13,643 nucleotides of DNA from Armatimonadota bacterium. GTDB taxonomy: Bacteria > Sysuimicrobiota > Sysuimicrobiia > Sysuimicrobiales > Humicultoraceae. Below are positions 1 to 5,766 of the stretch, piece by piece; positions within the stretch are counted from its first letter, which is position 1, and every line of letters starts with the position of its first letter. The stretch is taken from contig JACQHU010000143.1 of NCBI GenBank assembly GCA_016198805.1, positions 1-13,643 of the forward strand. Reading direction: 5' to 3'. The translations under genes were made by a program, and so were the position numbers. Under the pieces are notes generated by a model. That model ran no database searches and was not told where the DNA came from. It saw only the letters and a list, made by a program, of their open reading frames with translations.

Positions 1-1
1 C

Positions 2-255
2 GAGCAGCCGGTCGTGGAACTGCCGCAGGGTGAAGGCCGGCTGCCGCGCGGCCAGGTCGCGGCGGAGCGCACGGGACCCTTCCCTGAGGGCAGCACCGAG
101 CAGGTTCAGAACCAGGATGGTCAGGGAGATCACCGCCCAGTCAAGGGCGATGGCCCAGGGAGCAATGCAGAGATACTCCCGTCCTTCGCGGACAATCCGC
201 CCCACGTGTCAGCACGACCACGAGCGGCCCAAGGATGTTCGGGAAGAGATGGTGA
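2..255 (-). pseudogene. Remnant of a DppC-type ABC transporter permease, C-terminal part
   Basis: Two pieces of a peptide/nickel-type (DppC/OppC family) inner-membrane permease can be read on the minus strand in different frames. Upstream, around 210-255, the reading gives HHLFPNILGPLVVVLT, resembling the family's HxLPNxLxPL segment. From 208 down to 2 another frame gives GRIVREGREYLCIAPWAIAL and then ISLTILVLNLLGAALREG, matching the family's last cytoplasmic loop and final membrane helix. About 29 residues that normally lie between them (the LSFLGLG...PPxPxWG stretch) are missing, and the frame changes at the junction near 209. Upstream of about 255 the homology stops where sdhA begins. No ATP-binding or substrate-binding partner is visible. 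It is most likely a decayed fragment cut by rearrangement, although a misassembly is possible. The reading frame is still open at the left edge. Confidence 0.6.
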
Positions 256-2009
256 AGACTGGCCTGACCATGGAGCACGAGTACCACGCGGTCATCGTGG
301 GCGGCGGTGGGGCGGGCCTCTACGCCGCGCTCGAGCTCGCCCAGCATTCAGGGCTGCGGATCGCCGTGGTGAGCAAGCTGCACCCGATCCGGTCCCATAC
401 GGGGGCCGCGCAAGGGGGGATCGGGGCCGCGCTGGGCCACGCCGAGGAAGATTTTCCGGAGTGGCACATGTTCGACACCGTCAAGGGCGGGGACTACCTG
501 GCCGACCAGGACGCGGTCGAGATCCTCTGCACCGAGGCCATCGACATCGTCTTCGAGCTGGAGCGGATGGGATTGCCCTTCGACCGGGCCCCCGACGGGC
601 GCATCGAACAGCGCATCCGCGCGGGCGGTCACACCAGAAACTTCGGCGAGCGGCCGCTGGCCCGCACGCTGTACGCCGCCGACCGCACGGGCCAGATGAT
701 TCTGCACACCCTGTATCAGCAGTGTCTAAGGCACGCGGTCGACTTCTTTGACGAGTTCGAAGTCATCGACCTCCTCTTCGACGACGGGCGCTGCACGGGC
801 GTCCTGGCCTGGGAACTGGCCACCGGGGAGGTGCACACCTTCTGGGCGCGGGCGGTCCTGCTGGCCACAGGGGGATGGGGCCAGATCTACAAGACCACCA
901 CCAACGCCGTGACCCTGACCGGCGACGGCATCGCCATGGCCTGGCGGCGGGGGATCCCCCTCGAGGACATGGAATTCTATCAGTTCCACCCGACCGGCAT
1001 CTACAAGATGGGGATCCTGCTGTCGGAGGCGTCGCGTGGCGAAGGCGTCTACCTGTGCAACGGCCTCGGCGAGCGCTTCATGGATCGCTACGCACCCACC
1101 ATGCGAGAACTGGCGCCCCGGGACATGGTCTCCCGGTCGATCCACCGGGAGATCCGCGAGGGGCGCGGCGGCGGGCCCAACCGCGACTGCGTGTTCCTGG
1201 ACTTCCGCCACCTGCCCGACGAGGTCCGCCGGGCCAAACTGCCCGAGGTCCTCGAGCTCATCCAGACCTATGTGGGGCTGGATCCGGGACGCGACCTCAT
1301 CCCGGTGCGGCCGACGGCGCATTACGCCGTCGGGGGAATCCCCACCGATGTGTGGGCGCGCGTGGTGGTCGACGAGCGGAACCGCGTCGTCGAAGGGCTG
1401 TACGCGGCGGGCGAGTGCGCGTGCGTCTCGGTCCACGGGGCCAACCGGCTGGGGACCAACTCGCTCGTCGACATCCTGGTGTTTGGCCGCCGCGCGGGGA
1501 GAGATATGGCCCGGGTAGCCCGGGAGCGACCTGCGTCGCCGCGATCCGCCATCCCGCCCTCGCGAGCCCTCGAGGACCTCTCGAGGCTGCTCAAGGGAGA
1601 CGGCCGCGAATCCCACGTCCGAATTCGCGAGGAACTGCGGCAACTGATGGACGACCAGGTGTCCGTGTTCCGGATCGCGTCGGGTCTGCAGGACGCTCTC
1701 GAGAAGATTCACGTCCTCCAGGAGCGGTACGCGGGGGCTCGGGTGGCGGACCGGGGGAAGATCTTCAACCAGGACCTGCTGGAAGCCTACGAGACCGGCT
1801 GCCTGCTCGATGTCGCCGAGGCCACGGTCGCATCGGCCCTCAACCGGACCGAGAGCCGGGGCACCCACTACCGCGAAGATTATCCAGCGCGCGACGACGC
1901 GAACTGGCTCAAGCACACGCTCCTGTATCGCAAGGGGCCGGGTGACTACGACTTCAGGTACAAGCCCGTCGTCATCACGCGGTTCCCGCCCAGGGAGCGG
2001 ACGTACTAG
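249..2009 (+). CDS. sdhA: Succinate dehydrogenase/fumarate reductase flavoprotein subunit
   Basis: FAD-containing catalytic subunit that interconverts succinate and fumarate on the cytoplasmic face of the membrane; it normally passes electrons to an iron-sulfur SdhB and a membrane anchor. From the ATG at 249 the protein has 586 residues, close to the 588 of E. coli SdhA. Visible elements are the FAD-binding GGGGAGLYAA near residue 18, RSHTGAAQGG with the His (about 50) that carries covalent FAD, QFHPTGIY (His 247), SEASRGEG (Glu 260), APRDMVSRS (active-site Arg 291), TAHYAVGGIPTD (His 358) and VHGANRLGTNSL (Arg 400). The C-terminal HYREDYP and VVITRFPPRERTY are also family-typical, so the enzyme looks intact. 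The start is uncertain: ATG 249 and ATG 270 are in frame and neither has a well-placed ribosome site. The frame is open back to 30, but that part overlaps the permease remnant and has no flavoprotein similarity. No sdhB, sdhC or sdhD lies in the window. Confidence 0.93.
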   Translation: MVKTGLTMEHEYHAVIVGGGGAGLYAALELAQHSGLRIAVVSKLHPIRSHTGAAQGGIGAALGHAEEDFPEWHMFDTVKGGDYLADQDAVEILCTEAIDIVFELERMGLPFDRAPDGRIEQRIRAGGHTRNFGERPLARTLYAADRTGQMILHTLYQQCLRHAVDFFDEFEVIDLLFDDGRCTGVLAWELATGEVHTFWARAVLLATGGWGQIYKTTTNAVTLTGDGIAMAWRRGIPLEDMEFYQFHPTGIYKMGILLSEASRGEGVYLCNGLGERFMDRYAPTMRELAPRDMVSRSIHREIREGRGGGPNRDCVFLDFRHLPDEVRRAKLPEVLELIQTYVGLDPGRDLIPVRPTAHYAVGGIPTDVWARVVVDERNRVVEGLYAAGECACVSVHGANRLGTNSLVDILVFGRRAGRDMARVARERPASPRSAIPPSRALEDLSRLLKGDGRESHVRIREELRQLMDDQVSVFRIASGLQDALEKIHVLQERYAGARVADRGKIFNQDLLEAYETGCLLDVAEATVASALNRTESRGTHYREDYPARDDANWLKHTLLYRKGPGDYDFRYKPVVITRFPPRERTY

Positions 2010-2047
2010 GCCCGCTGTCGCCATACGGCGCGCATAATGGAGACGGC

Positions 2048-3196
2048 ATGGTCACGACACTGATGGGCACCCCGGGCGTGACCGCGGGGCTCGCAGCGCT
2101 CGACGGCGCCGTCGCCGACGTCATCGAGGAGGCGATCGCCATCTGCCTGGTCCCCGCGCCGCCCTTCCAGGAGACGCGGCGGGCCGCGCATGTCTCCCGG
2201 CGGATGCAGGCCCTGGGCCTGGGTGACCCGCGCACCGACGCCGAGGGCGACGTGATCTCCGAACTGCCGGGCGCGGCGGGTCGCCCGACCGTGGTCCTGA
2301 TGGCGCACCTGGACACCGTCTTCGGTCCTGAGGTCTCTGTGGCCGTCCGGCGTGAAGGCCGCCTGCTGCACGGCCCCGGCATCGGCGACAACAGCATGGG
2401 CCTGGCGGCGATGCTCTGGCTGGGCCGCGCCCTCAGGGACCTGCCGGGCCGCGGCACGCTGGTGCTGGGCGCGAACGTGGGCGAAGAAGGCCTGGGCAAT
2501 CTCAGGGGCGCCAGGGCCCTCTGGGATCAATACGGCCGCAGCGCCGACGCCTGGGTGATCCTGGAGGGGGCGATGTTCAACCATCCCTCCTGCGTGGGCG
2601 TGTGCTCACGGAGGTTGAAGGTCACCTATCGCGGCCAGGGCGGCCATTCGTGGAGCGATTTCGGCCGTCCCAGCGCCATCCACGCCCTGGGTCGCCTCAT
2701 CGACCAGATTGCGCAGATCCGGGTGCCGTCCGATCCGCGGACCACCTACAACGTCGGGGTGATTCAGGGCGGACGCACGGTCAACACCATTGCGCCCGAC
2801 GCCAGCCTGATTCTCGATATGCGCTCCGAGGAGGCGCAGGCGGTCGCCGACCTCGAGCGCACCGTGCAGGGGCTCATCGGCAGCATCGCGGAGGCGGCGG
2901 GAGTGAAGGCGGAGGTGGAGGTCGTTGGCGAGCGTGCCGGGGGACGGCTCCCGCCCGGACACCGGATCATGCGTCTTGTCGAGGAGGCCGCGGCGGCTGT
3001 CGGCGTTCCGGCAACCTGGAAGGCGACGAGCACCGACGCCAACGTGCCGCTCAGCCACGGCGCGTCGGCGGTCTGCCTGGGCATCGCGCACGGCGAGAAT
3101 CTGCACTCGGAGGACGAAGTCCTCGACGTCAGCCTGCTGCCCCAGGGGTTGCGGCAGACCTACCTGGTGCTGGCCGCGCTCCTCCTCGGCGTCTGA
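2048..3196 (+). CDS. M20-family metallopeptidase (ArgE/DapE/CPG2/PepT type)
   Basis: Predicted cytoplasmic di-zinc hydrolase of 382 residues that would cleave a small peptide or N-acyl amino acid. The M20 metal site is complete: AHLDT (His 87 with its supporting Asp 89), GIGDN (bridging Asp 114), GEEG (general base Glu 146 and ligand Glu 147), ILEG (Glu 173, where many members have Asp) and GENLHSEDE near the end (His 353). The dimerisation-domain signature GQGGHSW is at 197-202, and TSTDANVP (328-334) is typical of the subgroup annotated as peptidase T-like. No signal peptide is seen. The start is supported by GGAG at 2039-2042, 5 bases before ATG. It lies 38 bases after sdhA and may be co-transcribed with it, although no shared pathway is obvious. 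Substrate cannot be deduced from the sequence. Confidence 0.9.
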   Translation: MVTTLMGTPGVTAGLAALDGAVADVIEEAIAICLVPAPPFQETRRAAHVSRRMQALGLGDPRTDAEGDVISELPGAAGRPTVVLMAHLDTVFGPEVSVAVRREGRLLHGPGIGDNSMGLAAMLWLGRALRDLPGRGTLVLGANVGEEGLGNLRGARALWDQYGRSADAWVILEGAMFNHPSCVGVCSRRLKVTYRGQGGHSWSDFGRPSAIHALGRLIDQIAQIRVPSDPRTTYNVGVIQGGRTVNTIAPDASLILDMRSEEAQAVADLERTVQGLIGSIAEAAGVKAEVEVVGERAGGRLPPGHRIMRLVEEAAAAVGVPATWKATSTDANVPLSHGASAVCLGIAHGENLHSEDEVLDVSLLPQGLRQTYLVLAALLLGV

Positions 3197-3225
3197 CCGC
3201 GCGGCGCCTGACCGCGCGCGCCTGA
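3193..3225 (+). repeat. Short imperfect tandem duplication across the M20 stop codon
   Basis: The stop-containing unit ctgaccgcgcggcgc (3193-3207) is followed at once by ctgaccgcgcgcgc (3208-3221) and then by a third partial ctgagcgc. It places three TGA triplets (3194, 3209, 3223) behind the M20 gene. It probably arose by slippage. No function is implied. Confidence 0.5.
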
Positions 3226-3252
3226 GCGCCGCCCCCCGGACGGCTTCAGCGG

Positions 3253-3675
3253 TTAGAACCGGCCCCAGCGGACCGCGCGGCGAACCGTGATGGCGATCAC
3301 CGGCCGGTCATGCAGGTCCATGCGCCGGTACTGGGCGTACTTCCGCCGGAGCAGGCGCAGCGCCCGCGCGTGCTCAGGGCCGCCTTCAATCAGGCGGGCC
3401 TGCCCCTCCAGCAGCACGAATCCCAGCCGCGACCAGTCTTCGGAGTACACATCGGCGACCACGGCGACCCGGGGGTTCTGCAGCACGTTGCGCACCCGCC
3501 GCAGGCGCTGCGGCGCCGCGCGCTTCGGCTTGAGGTCGATCACCGAATAGATCCTGTCCCCGGCGAGCGCGTAGCAGATCGGCACCACGTGGGGCCGGCC
3601 GCCGGCGTCGGCGGTGGCCAGATGCGCCACGCGCCGACGTCTCAGGAACGCCGCCAGCCGGACAGAGAGTCGCAC
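3253..3675 (-). CDS. PPOX-class, probable F420-dependent oxidoreductase (Rv0121-like)
   Basis: Small 140-residue split-barrel flavin/deazaflavin-type protein. The N-terminal RVAHLATADAGGRPHVVPIC (15-34) is the signature of the pyridoxamine-phosphate-oxidase-like group. The following RIYSVIDLKPKR (41-52), NPRVAVVADVYSEDWSRL (67-84) and the closing VIAITVRRAVRWG resemble the subfamily named after mycobacterial Rv0121. These proteins are thought to bind F420 or a flavin and reduce small substrates in the cytoplasm; the cofactor here is inferred from subfamily resemblance only. The start is a GTG at 3675, chosen because it directly precedes the conserved domain; its ribosome site is weak. The gene lies 21 bases downstream of the htrA stop on the same strand, so translation from a shared transcript is likely. 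It converges on the M20 gene across a 56-base gap in which I see no convincing terminator. Confidence 0.8.
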   Translation of the reverse strand: MRLSVRLAAFLRRRRVAHLATADAGGRPHVVPICYALAGDRIYSVIDLKPKRAAPQRLRRVRNVLQNPRVAVVADVYSEDWSRLGFVLLEGQARLIEGGPEHARALRLLRRKYAQYRRMDLHDRPVIAITVRRAVRWGRF

Positions 3676-3696
3676 GGCCGCGTGCCCGATCGCCGC

Positions 3697-4725
3697 CTAT
3701 CCTTCCTCGGGCAGGTCGGTCGGAATGACCACAACCTCGACCCAGCGGCCATCACGCAATACGCGCAAGGGAAGCGGCTCGCCGATCTGGTGGCGCGCGA
3801 GCGCCAGCTGCAGGTCGTCCAGCGACGCCACCACCTCCGCGCCGACCCGGGTGATGAGATCGCCGGGCTGCACGCCGGCCCGGTCCGCGGGAGTCTCGGG
3901 CTGCACCTCGGTCACACGGACCGCGGTGGGAACCTGCGTGCCCTCCTCGACCACCAGCCTGCGCTCCAGCGCCACCGTCTGGGCCAGTACGCCCAGGTAT
4001 GCCCTCCGCACGCGGCCGTCCCGGATGAGCTGGGCCGCCACCCACTTGGCGGTGTTGACCGGGATGGCGAATGAGATCCCCTGTGAGCCGGCGATCACGG
4101 CAGTATTGACGCCGACGACCTCCCCGCGGAAGTCGACCAGCGGTCCGCCGGAGTTCCCCGGATTCAGAGCCGCATCGGTCTGCAGGACGTTGGCGATCAA
4201 CCGTCCGGTCTGGGCGCGCAGGGTGCGGCCCAGCGCGCTGATGACGCCGGCGGTCACCGTGGCCTGAAATCCCAGCGGATTGCCGATCGCCACGACCAGT
4301 TGCCCCACCCGCAGCCGGGACGAGTCGCCCAATGGCGCGACGGGCAGCCCGCCTTCGGGCACCCTGATCACGGCCAGGTCGCTGTGCGGGTCGGCCCCAT
4401 CGATGTGCGCCTGCAACTCGCGCCCGTCCTGCAGGCGGACCTCGATGCGGTCCGCGCGCTGCACGACGTGGCTGTTGGTGAGAATGTAGCCGTCTGGGGC
4501 GATGATGACCCCGCTGCCCGCGCCGCGGAGTTCCGAGAGGCCGCGTCGCTGCCACCGCTCGGGCGCGCGCCGGGCCATGCCCACGCTCACCACGGCCGGG
4601 CCGACCCGCTCGACCGCCCTGACGACGGCCTGCGAGTAGGCGTCCAGCGCGTCCGACTCCTCCGGCGGTGGGCCCGCCGGCCGGCTTCGGACATCGATCC
4701 CTGATAGCACCTCTGCCAGTCGCAC
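3697..4725 (-). CDS. htrA: HtrA/DegP-like trypsin-fold serine protease with one PDZ domain, apparently cytoplasmic
   Basis: A 342-residue serine protease of the S1C family. The protease domain (about 40-235) has the triad His 86 in TNSHVV, Asp 116 in HSDLAVI and Ser 192 in NPGNSGGPL. The oxyanion and substrate-loop sequences AIGNPLGF (146-153) and GISFAIPV are typical. One PDZ domain follows (about 243-335), with YLGV at its start and ADRAGVQPGDLI around 280-291. The start is GTG 4725, supported by a perfect AGGAGG (plus-strand CCTCCT 4732-4737) 6 bases upstream. The N-terminus MRLAEVLSGIDVRSRPAG is polar, with no signal peptide or membrane helix. Unlike DegP, DegS or most HtrA proteins, this one is therefore predicted to stay inside the cell. 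The frame is open far upstream, but that part is antisense to the neighbouring gene and shows no domain. It heads a two-gene unit with the PPOX gene. Confidence 0.93.
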   Translation of the reverse strand: MRLAEVLSGIDVRSRPAGPPPEESDALDAYSQAVVRAVERVGPAVVSVGMARRAPERWQRRGLSELRGAGSGVIIAPDGYILTNSHVVQRADRIEVRLQDGRELQAHIDGADPHSDLAVIRVPEGGLPVAPLGDSSRLRVGQLVVAIGNPLGFQATVTAGVISALGRTLRAQTGRLIANVLQTDAALNPGNSGGPLVDFRGEVVGVNTAVIAGSQGISFAIPVNTAKWVAAQLIRDGRVRRAYLGVLAQTVALERRLVVEEGTQVPTAVRVTEVQPETPADRAGVQPGDLITRVGAEVVASLDDLQLALARHQIGEPLPLRVLRDGRWVEVVVIPTDLPEEG

Positions 4726-4753
4726 TGCTCCCCTCCTGTGATCGTTGCCTCGC

Positions 4754-4805
4754 CGGGCCCGGAAGGGCCCGTGTACCTCGCACAACCGCGCGGACCCCCC
4801 GCGCG
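4754..4805. promoter_or_regulatory. Two perfect hairpins in the htrA/cNMP-protein divergent region
   Basis: The 159-base gap between the divergent starts at 4725 and 4885 holds two perfect inverted repeats. CGGGCCC/GGGCCCG (4754-4760 and 4765-4771) encloses a ggaa loop of GNRA type on the plus strand. CGCGCGG/CCGCGCG (4787-4793 and 4799-4805) has a five-base loop. They could fold in either leader RNA or act as operators. No clear -35/-10 pair is visible in the gap. GC-rich DNA makes such palindromes by chance, so function is unproven. Confidence 0.35.
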
Positions 4806-4884
4806 ATTCCCGCCGCACGCGCCACGGAAGGGGGCCGGGAAGCCCGCGCCGAACCTGTTGGCATTCATTCCTGGAGGGACGTCT

Positions 4885-5313
4885 ATGGCCGATGTGGCCA
4901 CCTACGTGGAGCGCCTGAAGAACGTGCCGATCTTCCACAAACTCCCGGCCAAGGAACTGGAGTACATTGCCCGCTCGGTGAAGGAGCGCGGCTACGAGCC
5001 TGGGACCGTGATCGTCAAGGAAGGCGATCCGGGCGTGGGGTTCTTCCTCATCACCGACGGTCATGTGGAGGTCTGGCACCGCGACCACAAGATCCGGGAC
5101 ATGGGGCCCGGCGAGTTCTTCGGCGAGATGGCCCTGATGGAGGAGCGGCCGCGGTCGGCCACCGTGAAGGCCAGGACGCGCACCACCTGCCTGCAGCTGG
5201 TGCGGTGGGACTTTCGGGCGATGCTGAAAGAGAATCCCGACCTGGCGATCCAGATGCTCGAGGTGGTGGTCCAGCGCCTGCGCGAGCATCCGGGCGTCCA
5301 AGAGGACGAGTGA
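4885..5313 (+). CDS. Single-domain cyclic-nucleotide-binding (Crp/cNMP fold) protein
   Basis: A 142-residue protein that consists almost wholly of a cyclic-nucleotide-binding beta-roll. It opens with LKNVPIFHKLPAKELEYIA (11-29), the usual pre-barrel helix, continues with GTVIVKEGDPGVGFFLITDG (40-59), and carries the phosphate-binding cassette FGEMALMEERPRSATV at 79-94. Glu 81 and Arg 90 match the ribose and phosphate contacts of CRP-type domains, so binding of cAMP or a related nucleotide is plausible. The C-terminal helix (about 110-134) is followed by an acidic tail. There is no helix-turn-helix, kinase, cyclase or channel part, so any output must pass through a partner. The start ATG 4885 has GGAGGG (4873-4878) 6 bases upstream. 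The frame is open back to 4738, but that extension lacks domain similarity. It is divergent from htrA and ends before a strong hairpin. Confidence 0.88.
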   Translation: MADVATYVERLKNVPIFHKLPAKELEYIARSVKERGYEPGTVIVKEGDPGVGFFLITDGHVEVWHRDHKIRDMGPGEFFGEMALMEERPRSATVKARTRTTCLQLVRWDFRAMLKENPDLAIQMLEVVVQRLREHPGVQEDE

Positions 5314-5351
5314 TCCACGGCGGTGGGTCCGGCCGAGAACCACAACACGCG

Positions 5352-5380
5352 TCAGGGAGGCCGCGAAGCGACCTCCCTGA
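5352..5380. terminator. Bidirectional hairpin terminator between convergent cNMP-protein and cold-shock genes
   Basis: TCAGGGAGG (5352-5360) pairs perfectly with CCTCCCTGA (5372-5380), and the inner CGC/GCG (5362-5364 and 5368-5370) extends the stem after one C-A mismatch, leaving a gaa loop. It sits between two converging stop codons (5313 and 5413), which is the expected place for a shared terminator. No long U-tract follows on either strand, so Rho-independent strength is uncertain. Confidence 0.7.
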
Positions 5381-5412
5381 TTCAGGCGGCACGTACTGGA
5401 CCGTTCCCCGTC

Positions 5413-5619
5413 CTACCCCAAGGGCTTGACGTTCGCTGCCTGTGGGCCTTTCTGTCCCTGCACGACCTCGTACTCGACCTTCTGTCCCTCGTTGAGGGTT
5501 CGGTAGCCTTCCGCCTGGATCGCGGAATAGTGGACGAAGACGTCCTTGCCGCCTTCGTCAGGGGTAATGAAGCCGTAGCCCTTCTCAGCGCTGAACCACT
5601 TGACAGTTCCACTCGGCAT
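5413..5619 (-). CDS. cspA: Cold-shock protein (CspA family)
   Basis: A 68-residue single cold-shock domain, the usual size for the family. It begins MPSGTVKWFSAEKGYGFI, containing RNP1 (KGYGFI, about 13-18), and continues with RNP2 in DVFVHYSAI (26-34). The basic and aromatic surface residues that bind single-stranded RNA or DNA (Trp 8, Phe 9, Phe 17, Phe 28, His 30) are present. It would act in the cytoplasm as an RNA chaperone; whether cold induces it cannot be told from the sequence. The start ATG 5619 is preceded by GGAG (plus-strand CTCC 5626-5629) 6 bases away. The gene is alone on its strand: its own hairpin lies downstream, and a divergent AT-richer region shared with the M16 pair lies upstream. 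The symbol is a family name; which paralog it is cannot be decided. Confidence 0.96.
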   Translation of the reverse strand: MPSGTVKWFSAEKGYGFITPDEGGKDVFVHYSAIQAEGYRTLNEGQKVEYEVVQGQKGPQAANVKPLG

Positions 5620-5766
5620 GCCTTACTCCACCTCTTTCATGTTGACCGCCCGTCCACCGTTGCCGCCTGACGGCCGTTCAGAATTGTCGTATCTATTTAG
5701 GAGCCCCGAGGGGAGATTCCTCCTTCGGCGGCGAATCGGTCTGCCGATTCCCTCTTGGAGGAGGAC
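5620..5766. promoter_or_regulatory. Divergent control region between cspA and the M16 pair
   Basis: This 147-base gap contains the most AT-rich run nearby (5677-5699). On the plus strand CTGACG (5667-5672) and TATCTA (5690-5695) are 17 bases apart and could be weak -35/-10 elements for the M16 genes. A perfect inverted repeat GAATCGG-tctg-CCGATTC lies at 5733-5750, just before the M16 ribosome site, and could be an operator or a leader hairpin. CCCCGAGGGG (5704-5713) is a further small palindrome. I could not assign a convincing cspA promoter on the minus strand. Confidence 0.35.

Noticed and set aside
30..248. In-frame upstream extension of sdhA
   Set aside because: It has no flavoprotein similarity and runs antisense through the permease remnant; the FAD-binding fold begins right after 249-270.
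726..2024. Long minus-strand open frame across sdhA
   Set aside because: It is antisense to a gene with complete catalytic motifs, shows no recognisable domain, and is typical of GC-rich shadow frames.
4738..4884. Longer start for the cNMP-binding protein
   Set aside because: The extra 49 residues are Pro/Gly-rich and unlike the domain, while ATG 4885 has GGAGGG 6 bases away.
4726..5343. N-terminal extension of HtrA giving a 548-residue protein
   Set aside because: It lies opposite the well-supported cNMP-binding gene, contains no domain or membrane helix, and the GTG at 4725 has a perfect ribosome site.
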